A stretch of DNA of 64,000 bases from Talinum fruticosum (Eukaryota; Streptophyta; Magnoliopsida; Caryophyllales; Talinaceae). A program made the translations under genes and the position numbers. The notes under the pieces were generated by a model. The model was given only the letters and a program-made list of their open reading frames with translations, made no database searches and was not told the origin of the DNA. Below, piece after piece: positions 1 through 11,893 of this stretch. The stretch lies in NCBI GenBank assembly GCA_021018815.1, contig JAITYX010000048.1:2093501-2157500 (forward strand), in the 5' to 3' direction. Numbering within the stretch: the stretch's first letter is position 1; the number at the start of each line of letters is the position of its first letter.

Positions 1-123
1 AGGATAATGTAAATACAAAATATCGAATTGAAGTGCACGCGCTCAATTATATAAATAGTGTAATTAATAAAATAAATAATGTGATTTAAAATAAATAATG
101 TGATTTAGGATCGGGTTGTTACA
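1..123 (-). mobile_element. 5' end of a long LTR, inverted, cut by the window edge
   Basis: Read on the minus strand from 123 downwards, this begins TGTAACAACCCGATCC and closely matches the first ~110 bases of the LTR at 8819. It differs mainly by a tandem duplication of about 19 bases (AAATAAATAATGTGATTTA-like). Terminal TGTAACA is the usual start of this LTR class. Sequence right of 123 does not look like a pyrimidine-rich complement of a polypurine tract, so 123/124 is more likely an outer boundary than an LTR/internal junction. The rest of the element lies left of the window. Confidence 0.8.
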
Positions 124-2650
124 ACATTGTTAAGTGAGAATTTAGTTCCCGAACCTTTTTATTCAAATATTTCATTTCATTAAAATTGCCAATGACTCAC
201 CATGGAAAGTTAATAAGACAATTAAGTTCATGTAAATGGTTCCAAAAGACAGGCTTGTCAATAGCTTGAGCGGGACCGTAAAGTCCCGTAACTATACACT
301 CTTTTTGGATGACCTTATCAAAGACATATAAATGAATAGTTTGTTGATTCTTGATAATCACATTAGTCTGTAATATTACAATTGTTCTATAATACCCATA
401 TTCTCTACTATGATTGAATGGAAGAACATAGTCAAAATGATCAAATCCAAAAAGAGAATAATTTTATTTGTACTATCTCGAATTAGTCATTGTTTCGCTT
501 AAAAATAAAATATTCGGTCGTGTACTCCAACTCAAAATCAAAATTTCTTGTCCGACTTGGTGCTTTTTCACACCTTGAATATTTCAGGTAACAATTTTCA
601 TAAAAAGTAAATAGCGAGATCCCCAATAGTCCCAACTATTAAGGTAAAGGCTAAATGCATACCAATCACAACCATTGATGCAAAGATTAAAAAGTTCAGC
701 TTGCAAAGCAAGATTCGACCCCTTAATGGGTTGGTTAGATAAAAAGCCTTAGCAATTCCGAGTGAGAACCGAGATTCCACTTGCCTATAAAATACAATCA
801 TATTAAACCAAACGGTATAGAAACCATAAAGCAAAAAATCTAATAGCATAAATTTTACAAACTAAAGAAATAGTATAACATCTGCGTTGCACCTTCCCGC
901 ACCTGAAACTCCTTACTCCAACCAATTTAATCTCGTCTTGCAACCAAAAGAAGAAGAAGTAAATAAAAGAGAAGTAGTGAGTCAAGGAAATGAAAATTCA
1001 ATCTATTCCTGTAGTGAAGACCCAAAAAAACAAATAAAAGTCTAAATCGAACAAAAAAACTACCAAGAGAATTTGTCAAAAATATAATCTCGGATACACA
1101 ATATATCTCATCATCGACTTTCAATTTACTCGGCAACACAAGCTGAACCGGCTTCTAACCCGAAAGGGGGCAACATATCATAACACCAATGCCACCAAAG
1201 TAAATAAAGTGGCGGTGGAAATATCAAGCGATAAAGCAAGGCAACAACCAATTTGATGAAGGAGTATCTCTTTAGCAAAGTGGTTGCAAACAATCCCGTG
1301 AAAGAGATTGCACTCTCATAGGATACATAATCATTAGAGGTAAACGATAAAAAGCGAGACCTCGGCAAACAAAACCCATCATAAGCAGCTCCAACAGAAT
1401 AAGTTGATAACCAAACAAGGTGATAAACAACACTGCTCTTGACAAAATAGTCATAAACGTAAATAGATATAACTAAAATAACCCAAAGAGAAGGAAAACA
1501 GTTCAAGAAAAACCAATGCTCAGGACTGAGAAAAATAGAATGGGTAGCCAAGGATAACCCTAAATGCCATGAGAGACTTGAGAAACACTAAGTAAAACAG
1601 TAAGAGTACCATAAACATACAAAAAGGGCAATAACCAAACGAAAATCCATCTAGAGGCAAGCGGATGAAAGCATAGCACCATAATAACATAGACAAAAAA
1701 AAAAATCAATAAAAGGAACCAAGTAATCCCATAACTTGAAAATACAGGGTCAAATTAACTTAGTTAAATAACTAAAACTTAAAGCAATAAACCGAAGGAA
1801 ATGACCCTAAATGATATGAGAAACCTGAAGCCGACTTAGCAAAACAGTAGTTATGACATAAAAATTGATGAAGGCCCATAACAAAAAAGAAAGTCGACTA
1901 GAAAAAAAACCGATGATGGAACAAAGATAATTACAACAAATAAAGCCCCAAATAGAAGGAAATATATCCAAATAATTGTCCAAAATATCCTCTCGCAGGA
2001 CGATCACTCTAAACAATGGGACACCAACAAAAGAAATCCAAAATGAAAGGTGAAGACAAGATTAAATATGCTTAGAACGATCGTGAAAACCGGAGAATCA
2101 TGCAAGTAGCAACAATGAGGACTTGCACAAATGGAAAGAAGCTAATGTAATTCCCAACTCGTTGTTCACACTTTTAAAGTATGACTTACTGTGAGGGCCA
2201 AAAATCTCATAGTAAAAATACCGGGACAAAGGTCACAAGGGAATAGTCTAAGTATCCGAACCGAACAAAACACCAATGGAAAGTCGGACAAATGATAAGG
2301 GCATGCAAGGTGAAAACACATCTTGGACTAAACTAAGCAAGTGAGAAATACTATAAATAATTCCATGTCAAGAAGACTCAAAAAGAGTAATAGAGACTCG
2401 GGGAAAAGGAAGGAAGATGAAGGAGAGAGAAAGGAGCAACAACCATACCTTTTATGAAGCCAATTGGTCCGAAAGATTGAGAAAAAATACCCGGCTCGGG
2501 TGAGCAAGAGAAGATTTGTAGTTAATGAAAACAATAATACCACATAATGAAACATCCATGGGCGAGAATAAAACTATGAAAATGAGTAAAACGAAAAGCA
2601 ATCGACAAGACACCGGGGACATTCAAGAGGAGATCATAAGTTTCAGGAAC
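124..2650. other. AT-rich intergenic block with faint ~246-bp repetition; no gene recognised
   Basis: The plus strand is A-rich, so the minus strand yields several short hydrophobic open frames (for example 598-849, 1126-1551, 1807-2016). They look compositional: none has a recognisable domain and they are not linked by splice sites. Two segments starting near 1557 and 1803 resemble each other (both contain CCCTAAATG, then AAAACAGTA, then a GTCGACTAG- or ATCTAGAG-like motif), which suggests a degenerate tandem repeat with a period of about 246 bp. I see no RNA gene. Confidence 0.5.
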
Positions 2651-2660
2651 AAATACGTAG

Positions 2661-5600
2661 CCAAGCGAGGGGACTCGAACGGAATTCAAAAGAACTTCAA
2701 TCTAAAATCGGGGAAGGGCATAGATTGCACGATAACAAAATTGCAGCAAAAGGAACAATTGACATCCTCATCGAGCTTAAAGCACAAGCATTTAGAGAGG
2801 TGAGGAAGATCACCACACATAATCAAAATCTCAAAAAACACTAAATGTCCCGCTAGAACCTCATGAGTAAAGAGGATCTCGGAGATATTATGAAGAAAAG
2901 GGGTTGGATTAAGAGGAAAGCCTAAAGGAGAACGAGAGGGAAGAAAATGAGAGGGAAAGAAAGAAGGCTGAGGCGAGAGAGCCTCAAAGGGTCTGGAGGT
3001 TTCTTAAGTTAAGGTTTCCAAGCCATTAGAACTTCTCTTTCTAGAGGTTCATTTCCTCACTATAGAAAACTTATTAATCGAGCTTGATTTATATACATTC
3101 AATTTAGTAAAAGTTAGTATTATCTTGATGGAGCCATTGCCTAATTATATTTATTCAATTCAGTAAAAGCTAGTATTCTAATTAGGCTTCCAAGCAAGCG
3201 AGGGAGTCCGAACGGAATTCAAAAGATGTCGATCAAAGATCGGGAAAGGGCAAAGATTGAACAAGTAACAAAATTGCAGCAACATGAACATTTGACGTCC
3301 TTATTGAGCTTAAAGCACAAGCATTTTGAGAGGCGAGGAAGATCACAACACATAATCAAAATCTCAAAAAACACTAAATCTCTCACTAGAACCTCATGAT
3401 TAAAGAGGATCCGAGAGATATTATAAAGAAAAGGGGTTCGATGAAGAGGAGAGACGAAAGGAGAACGAGAGGGAAGAAGATGAGAGGGAGAGAGAGAAGC
3501 AACGGCGAGAGAGCCTCAAAGGGACTGGAGGTTTCTTAGGTTTAGGTTTCCAAGCCAACGGAACTTCTCTCTCTAGAGGTTCATTCTCTCACAAGGGAAA
3601 ACTTATTAATCAAGCTTGATTTATATTCATTCAATTCGATAATGACTAATATTATCTTGATGGAGCCATTGCCTAATTATATTCATTCAATTCGGTAAAA
3701 GCTAGTATTCTAATTCGGTTTCCAAGCCAAGCGAGAGGAGTTTGAACGGAATTCGAAAGAACATCGATCGAAGATCGGGAAAAGGCATAGATTCAACGAG
3801 TAACAAAATTGCAGCACCAGGAACATTTGACATCCTCATCGAGCTTAAAGCACGAGCATTCGAGAGAGGTGAGAAAGATCACTAAACGTAATCAAAGTCT
3901 CAAAATCTCCATCTACATCCTCATGATTAAAGAGGATCCGAGAGATATTATGAAGAAAAGGAGCTGGATTAACGGGAGGGCCGAAAGGAGAATAAAGGGA
4001 AGAAGATGAGAGGGAGAGACAGCAGCAGCGGCGAGAGAGCCTCAAAGGGTGCTGGAGGTTTCTTATGTAATACTCGGAATTTTAAAGAAAACAGGTTGGA
4101 AAGCATAGGATTATTGAGCATTTTTCCCCACAGCTAGGGGGTTGAGCGACCGATTTTATTTACGGCCGGACATATTATGTTAGAAGCCTTTGGAGGCTGG
4201 TGTTAAGTAATTAAATCAAGGAAATTGCCTTCCTTTTTCATCCGAGCTAAATTGTTGGGCGATTAGGAATTGTCGTGGCCGACATATTAAAATACGTTAG
4301 AACGCAGCGAGCGTAAGAGGACGGAAGGGAGAAGATATGGACTTGTCGTATATGGGTCGGTGATTACTTTAGCTGAATTACGAAGAGATGGGATAGAAGC
4401 TAATTTGGGGGTCCGATAAGGATCATCCACCAACCAACCCAATTAGGCGGTGGAAAGAAAGGAAAAGAAGGAGGGGGTCGGGGAAAAGCAAGAGCGAAGG
4501 AGAGGAAGAAGGAAAAGAGGGGGAGCGGGCAGGTGAAACACAGAGAGAGAGAGAGCGCGCGGGACTCGGAGCCGAGGTCGGAGGCCGGCAAGCCGGGCGG
4601 CGAACGGAGGGAAGACGGCCGGCGCCCGCAAGGGAAACGGAGGAGCGAGAGGAGAGGGACAACGCCGCAAAACGCGCAGAGAGAGGGAGAAGGCAAGCGG
4701 TGCGAGGGTCGAAGGAGACCGAGGGGTGGCCGGCGACCACCGCGGACCCGGAAGCGACGGCCAGCGACCCGAGTAAGCAGCGAGCGAGGAAGAAAGCGAG
4801 AGGCTGGGCGAGCAAGCGGCGGAGCAGGGAAGATACGCGAGGAAGTCCGAGGGCCGGGGACCGGACACGCGACGGCGACAGCGACAAGGGAGGCAGACCG
4901 GCGGTAAGCACGCGTGGGGACCGGACGAGAGCCGGCAGAAACGGTGGGCTAGAGGCGGGGAAGCAAGAACCGAACGAAGGAAGGGAACCGGGAGCTCGAA
5001 TCTCGAGCAAACCACAAACCCGCAATCCCTGAATCGAGGTGGGTAGTCTTATACTCTAAACTACTACTAATTTCGAATCCAAATGAGTTTATTGTGATTG
5101 TTGAATGTGATTGTATGATATTGAATATGTATGCTTTTGAATGAGCTAGAAGTTGCAGGAAGTGAATTAGGAGTTAGTGGAGGGAACGGGAGTTGTTAAG
5201 GCCTGAAAATGAAATAGGGAAATTCACCGAGTTGCTTGGGTCAAGTGAGTAGCGTCGAGAGTCGGGTCGGTTGGGGATAAGAGCGCGTGGTTTGGGCATA
5301 GGTTAGGAATTGATATTCAGATTGAGTCTTAGAGATTTACTGAATTCGCGGCATTAAGAAACGAGTACTAATTCGGGAAATATCAAGGGAAGTGTCAAGA
5401 GGAATAGGAGATCGTATTGAGTGACGCGCAATTAGGGCATTTAAGTGAGAAATGGGTAATTGTGAGGTTAAGTGCATTCGAAGTATATTCTAAATCCTTG
5501 AGGTTGAAGCGAGCGTGAAAGTAAGTAAAACTAACGGGAATCGAATAATGAAAAGTAAGTAAGAGGTACATAATTAAGGATGGGTGAGCAAGAATCGATT

Positions 5601-8600
5601 AATAAGGTAAGAGATATTAAATGGGAGATTGAGGTTGGGAAATAGCAAGTTGGGGACGGTAAAGTGGAACTAAGCCATAGTCATGTCTAAGACCTTTGAG
5701 AAAGAATTGAATTAAAAGATGAATGGAGATAGAGGAAATTCGGTAAAGCAAGTTTAAGGATATATGGTTGAATGAGAGCAAAAGAGGTCGGTTCACAAAG
5801 TGAAGTCATGAAATGAGGAAAGATAGTGAATTGGGAAAAGTGAGAACGTCGAGTTAAATAGTATCTACTTACGGTTATTGTGGCTCGGAAAATGGATTCA
5901 ATCATACTAAACCGATGAATTGAGAAAAGCTTAGTTGGGAAAAGAGTTGAGAATGATTGCTTGCATTGAATGGTGAATATTCGTGCTATGTGCTTGCTTT
6001 ATGTGATGTTCACAAGTAGTTTCGAAAGAAGTTTTGTGTTTTACGTGAAATGAACCTTGAATGTGATTTCTGTGATATATCTTTCCAACGTGATTCTATT
6101 CTAAAGAAATAAAAGTATTTGAGAAAGTAAATTAGATTTGAGAAAGTGAATTTATAAGGGTGACACGTGGTGTCATGCCTTCCTTGATACTAAATCGATT
6201 GAGAAAGCTAGAAAGTGAATGTGATGAATGAGAATGTGCAAATAGTTTTGAATCGACAGAGCTACTGGATCGTTTAGCATACCGAAGTGTTCGAAGCTGG
6301 GAACGCCCAGCTAGAAACTTTGAGGGAAGGGTTCTAATAGGGGTCCTGGAGAGACAGGATGCCCGCCACGAGACTTCCCGAAGATAGGTCCCGGGAGCCT
6401 TTTTGTCGGGGTCGCGCCACGAGATGAAAGAAGTGCTAGTTCGGATCCTCGAAGGCCCGAAAAGTTGATTCAACCCCAAAAGAATATTCTTGAATGTGAA
6501 TGTGTGCTTTTAAGTGATTAAAGAGTCTTGATCTTTTTCATTGCAAGAGATTTCAGTGAAAAGTATATAGATTTATATTATGTTATTATGTTTTCGCAGA
6601 TTTCATTATTATGAGTATTATATGTAAAGAATTTCCAATTTAAGGGTATAAGACTCCAGGTGAGCCCGTTGATTATTGCTCACCCCCACAAATTGCCCCG
6701 TCCCCACCCGAGTGTTGCAGGTACACTTTCGAAGTATAATCTACACCTAGCATGCTTCGGACTCCTACCGATTGTTGGTGATTGAAGCGACCAGGTGGCT
6801 GCCCCACATTGTTTGTTTCTAAATGTTGTATTTGTAATTTAGTGCATATAGTTGTACCAAATGTATAGTAACCAATAGATTGTTTTAAGTTCGATTGTTT
6901 TAAGTTGTATAGCATGATTGGTTGGACTCCGGCGTGTGGCCGTTGAGTTGTATACTCCGAGCGTGTGGCTCGTTGAGTTATATCATGTTTTTCATGCAGG
7001 GTTTTAAGGCTTTAAGCCTATGGGTTAGTCCATATTACAAACGGAACTCGCCGAAATTTTCGAGAGAATCTCGGATTCTTTTGGAAAACCACCGGCATTA
7101 CTTTTAAGTTGAGTTTAGACAGCCAAACCAACACCAGAAAGAGCATTGGGAGTTCCTTTAAGGAACTCAGCGATGTAATACTCTCGGGGGTGTTTTGGGG
7201 TGTTACATCTTAGGTTTAGGTTTCCAAGCCATCGAACTTCTCTCTAAAGGTTCATTCTCTCACTAGACAAAACTTATTAATCAAGCTTGATTTGTATTCA
7301 TTCAATTTAGTAAAAGTTAGTATTATCTTGATGGAGCCATTGCCTAATTATATTTGTTCAATTCAGTAAAAGCTAGTATTCTAATTAGGCTTCCAAGCCA
7401 AGCGAGGTGAGTCCGAACGAAATTCGAAAGAACATCGATCGAAGGTCGGGAAAGGGCATAGATTGAACAAGTAACAAAATTGGAGCAACAGGAACATTTG
7501 ACATCCTTATCGAGCTTAAAGCACAAGCATTCGAAGGTTCAGGAAGATCACCACACATAATCAAAATCTCAAAAAACACTAAATCTTTCACTAAATCCTC
7601 ATGATTAAAGAGGATCCGAGAGATATTATGAAGAAAATGGGTTGGATTAAGAGGAGAGCCAAAAGGAGAACAGAGGTAAGAAGATGAGAAGGAGAGAGAC
7701 AAGCGATGGCGAGAGAGCCTTAAAGGGTCCGGAGGTTTCTTTGGTTTAGATTTCCAAGCCATCGAACTTCGCTCTCTAGAGGTTCATTCTCTCGGTAGAG
7801 AAAAGTTATTAATCGAACTTGATTTATATTCATTCAATTTAGTAAAAGTTAGTATTATCTTGATGGAGCCATTGCCTAATTATATTCATTCAATTCAGTA
7901 AAAGCTAGTATTCTAATTAGGCTTCCAAGGCAAGCGAGGGTCTTTGAACGAAATTCGAAAGAACATCGATCAAAGATCGGGAAAGGGCATAGATTGAACA
8001 AGTAACAAAATTGCAGCAACGAGAACATTTGACATCCCGATCGAGCTTAAATCACGAGCATTCAAAGAGGTGAGAAAGATCACCACACATAATCAAAATC
8101 TCAAAATCTCCATCTACATCCCCATGAGAGATATTATGAAGAATAGGGATTGGATTAAGAAGACAGCGGAAAGGAGAACGAGAGGGAAGAAGATGAGAGG
8201 GAGGAAGAGGGAGAAGCAGCGGCGAGAGAGCGTCAAAGGGTCTGGAGGTTTCTTAGGTTTAAGTTTCCAAGCCATCAAAACTTCTTTCTCTAGAGGTTCA
8301 TTTCGCACTAGAGAAAACTTTTTAATCGACCACGATTTATATTCATTCAATTCGAGTAAAAGCTAGTATTATCTTGATTGAGCCATTGCTTAATTATATT
8401 CATTCAATTCAATAAAAGCTAGTATTCTAATTAGGTTTCCAAGCCAAGCGAGGGAGTCCGAACGAATTCAAAAGAACATTGATCGAAGATCGGGAAAAGG
8501 GATAGATTGAACGAGTAACAAATAGCAACGAGAACATTTGACATCCTCATCGAGCGTAAAGCACGAGCATTCGAGAGAGGTGAGGAAGATCACCACACAT

Positions 8601-8818
8601 AATCAAAATCTAAAAAACCACTAAAGCTCCCACTAGATACTCATGGTTAAAGAGGATCCGAGAGATATTATGAAGAAAAGGGGTCGGATTAAGAGGAGAG
8701 CCGAAAGGAGAACAGATGAAAGAAGATGAGAGGGAGAGACGAAGCGGCGATAAGAGCGCCTCAATGGGTCCGGAGGTTTTTAGGCTTAGGTTTCCAAGCC
8801 ATCGAACCTCTCTCTCTA
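2661..8818. repeat. Tandem array of a ~530-bp unit, about 5.7 copies, interrupted by an LTR
   Basis: Units begin at the recurring word CCAAGCGAGG, near 2661, 3192, 3727, 7398, 7930 and 8444. Spacings are about 531, 535, 524 (after removing the inserted LTR and its target duplication), 532 and 514 bp, and the last unit is cut at 8818 by the next LTR. Within each unit come a segment with GATCGGGAAAGGGCATAGATT, an A/G-rich stretch, GGAGGTTTCTTAGGTTTAGG, and two similar ~65-bp subrepeats containing ATTCAATT and AGTAAAAG. Copies differ by scattered substitutions and small indels. Open frames on both strands (7385-7762 minus, 8070-8366 plus) recur only because the units recur. I do not recognise the source of the unit. 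Confidence 0.9.
4066..7207 (+). mobile_element. Solo LTR, 3142 bp, Tekay/Del-like gypsy type (inferred)
   Basis: The element starts TGTAATACTCGG and ends GGTGTTACA, giving the TG...CA termini of an LTR. It is flanked by the 5-bp direct repeat TCTTA (4061-4065 and 7208-7212). Removing it and one TCTTA restores the array word TTTCTTAGGTTTAGG found in the other 530-bp units, so the boundaries are exact. No primer-binding site, polypurine tract or protein domain is present, so it is a solo LTR left by LTR-LTR recombination. A GC-rich segment (about 4440-5030) gives long open frames on both strands that I treat as compositional. The lineage is inferred from LTR length, TGTAATACTC start and layout. 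A near copy of the start, TGTAATACTCTCGG, recurs at 7173. Confidence 0.9.
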
Positions 8819-11490
8819 TGTAACAACCCGATCCTAAATCACATTATTTATTTTATTAATTACACTATTTATATAATTGAGCGCATGCACTTCAATTCGA
8901 TATTTTGTATTTACATTATCCTTATACATGTGTTATGCGACTAAGGCGACGAAGTGGCCCTAATAAAAATCTCGTAATAAGATTATACTTTGAGAACATC
9001 GTTATTAAAATAAAATTAAAAGTAACAATAAAAGAAAATAAAATAAATAAAATAAATAAATAAATAAATAAATAAAATTTTCAGATTTTTGAAAGAAAAA
9101 TCCAGAGACGGATTTTTCTGGAATTTTACAAAAAAAAAAAAAAAGAGGCGGTTAAGACCAAATTAAACGGGCAATGCAATTTCAATTTCCCTGCTCCTTC
9201 CTCCTCTCGCTCTTCCCGTCTCTACTCCTCCCTTCCTCCCCTACTTCCTCTTCCTCGTGGCGTCTTCTCCGGCCAGGCACGGCGAGCGACGCCGGCGGAA
9301 ACCGCGCCGGTCGTCCCCGTTCCTCTCTGTCTCGCTTCCTCCCTCTCTCGCCGCCCCTCTCGCCTCCCGCTAGGCGCTGCGGATTCCCTGCCTCCACTCG
9401 CGGCCCGCTCCCGGCCACCAAGCGCCACCAACGCCGGCCGAAGCCGACGTCGGCGTCGTCGGGAGGCGCCTGACGCCTCTCTCTGCCACCGCTCTCTCTC
9501 GCTCTCGCTCGCGCACGGGCGGATGCTCGCCTCGCCGCTGCTGCAACCTACTATGCCGCCAACCACCACCCGCAGCACGGCCGTCGGGGCTCGACGCCGG
9601 TGCTGCCCGTAGTCGCCGGAGCAACCGAGCACCCCAACGTCCCCTCCTTGACTCCTCCTCTCGTGCATCCGAAGGTAAAACTCTAAACCCTAAATTATCA
9701 AGTTCGAGTATTTATTTGAGCAATTATAATTGTGAAATTGAATTATTTGATTTATAAATATGTTTATGGAGTGAAGTTAAAGATTAACTTGGGAAAATTC
9801 GAATTGGTGTGGAGGATTTAAGGTTGGTGTTTTGGTGAATTGATTGTACGAATGTGATTCCTTTGGGGAAATTATGAACTAGTGAATGAGATTGAGGATG
9901 TTTTATTAGAGAATGGAACAATCTGGTGGAACTATTACATTTTGGAAATGATTATATTAAGCAAACGAAGGAGAATGTGCGCGTAGAAGTTGAAATTCGA
10001 TAATGTACAAGTGTACGAGGCATGGAAAATAATTGAGCATTAGGTTTGCCTAATCGCGATTGTGAATGTGAATGTTATTGTGAGAATAAGGCTCATGACC
10101 TTAAGTTGGTATATGAATGAAATTTTGAGCAATTTGGGTAATTATAAGGCCTACCTGTGGAAAGACATCGGTAGATTGAATAATCGCTTAGCTATGGGTC
10201 TAAATTCGATAAGTAAGGAATAAATTAGAAATAAGTGATTGTTTATATTTATATATATATATATATATATACCATTTTCAATCCAAAGCCGCTAACAAAA
10301 GGAATTACACCAAAATCATCGAGTATCTAATTAGCCTAATCAACTTCTCTAATTAATATACATTGTATTCAATAATTGAAACGGAATCTACGCAACAAAA
10401 CTGGATAATACAAACATTAGTTCTATCGATTTTCATGTAAGTATAAGAAAATGAAGCAAATTATTAATGTTTATACAAACTCAAGCATTAAAACTCAAGA
10501 AAAACATTATTAACCCTAGAAATCCATTTTAAACAGAACCGAGGCCACTTCCGTTGCCGAATAGCCGGTGACTCAAATTTTTGCAAAAGGGGAGAAACAA
10601 ATATCATCAGCTCAGTACGTGCATTGCCTCGTGCCCTTCGAAAATTCACATGTTCATCAAATCTCAACATTTCTCATATATGCAATTAATAATGAATCAT
10701 TTACAAGGCAAGTTTTGCCACCTAATTAAGTGGTCCCCGCCCAATTATCAATTACCAAGGGCTTAGGCCCGCCAATTATACCAGCGCGGCGTCAACTCGG
10801 GTTATCGATCGGCCGGGGTGACACCTGTTCAACGATCGTATCAATTATCAAGGGGCTCCACTTCCGGATAATAACCAGCAAGCATGTTTTACTCATATTC
10901 TCTCCCCGATTTCAAACTAAAATGATTGAAATGCGCGCGCTCAATCAATATATTCTTCAAAGTTATTTTACGAGTACAGGAATGTGCGTGCTGAGTTTCG
11001 ACTCACTCTTCCAAATATTTTACTTGTTTTTGTTTTAGGAAGAAGCATTGGTGAACAACCAACCATTCACCAAGTCCGACGAAGGCAAACCCTAACCAGC
11101 CACGGGGCATTTGGGAGTCCGAAGGTACATAGACGCTCACGGTGATTTTACGTTCAACCGGGGTTAGGTATGGCCTTGGGAATTATTGTACGTCGTATAT
11201 TAATTTGTGGACTAGACAAAAGTCTAGGTTGTATAAGTTTTGTGTTGCTAAACCGATAAACGGTATTTTGGGATGACCTAACTACTTGGGTAATAAGTAG
11301 TTACCCCTAACAGACATTTTTGGAAATTTAACAGTGGAGGCACAAATCGTACTTCATTTCATTTCAATTATTTAGCCTTGTCCTATTTTTAGGACTGGCG
11401 GTAACGCCTGCAATCGTTACCTTCAGCTGCGATCTCATGTAATAGTCACTAATGAGGGGATTATTAAGTAATGGTGATTGGGGGCGTTAC
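8819..11490 (+). mobile_element. Long LTR, about 2.67 kb, same family as 37192-39907
   Basis: Starts TGTAACAACCCGATCC directly against the 530-bp array and ends GGGGGCGTTAC next to LINE sequence. It aligns end to end with the solo LTR at 37192-39907. Shared blocks include the first 110 bases, a GC-rich segment (9180-9670), GAAGGTAAAACTCTAAACCC at 9671, a TA run (10246-10271), a 3' third with CTAATTAAGTGGTCCCCGCC, and the tail ATTAAGTAATGGTGATTG. The 3' terminus reads GTTACG rather than GTTACA and no target duplication is visible, so the 3' junction is probably rearranged. ORFs on both strands in the GC-rich part overlap each other and are not convincing genes. Confidence 0.85.
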
Positions 11491-11893
11491 GGTTGTGCTG
11501 AGAATGAGGGACTTTCTGTCGGACATTCAAGGAGCGAGTATTCGTTCTACTGATAGAATTTTCACATGGAAAAATTTTTAAGGGGACATTTGAAAGGTTG
11601 GATAGAGCCATTGCTCGAATGGACTGGAGGAGCCTGTACCCTAATAGTTTTGTTTCATATGGCCCATTCTCGTATTCATATCATAGTTACATATTGTTGA
11701 ATACTAATCCCGATATTCGACAAAGCATCACCGCCAAAATTTTAGGTTTCAAACCACTGGTCTAGTAATACTAAAGTCAACTAGATCATCCAACAACAAT
11801 GTAATGAATGTTCCCGAAGAACGCTTATGTTTAAGGCTGTAGATAAACTTAAGAAAGTCAAAGCTAAACTTAAGCTATGGGTCATTCAAGTAT

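Noticed and set aside
598..2016. Series of hydrophobic minus-strand frames resembling membrane proteins
   Set aside because: The complement is A-rich, so T-rich codons give Phe/Leu/Ile runs. No conserved motif, no splice links, and stops between them.
4423..5032. Frames of 98-200 codons on both strands in the GC-rich part of the solo LTR
   Set aside because: They overlap each other on opposite strands, have biased composition and sit inside a bounded solo LTR.
2661..8818. CRISPR-like or gene-family interpretation of the spaced repeats
   Set aside because: Units are about 530 bp and contiguous with no unique spacers, and the genome is plant nuclear. They form a tandem array.
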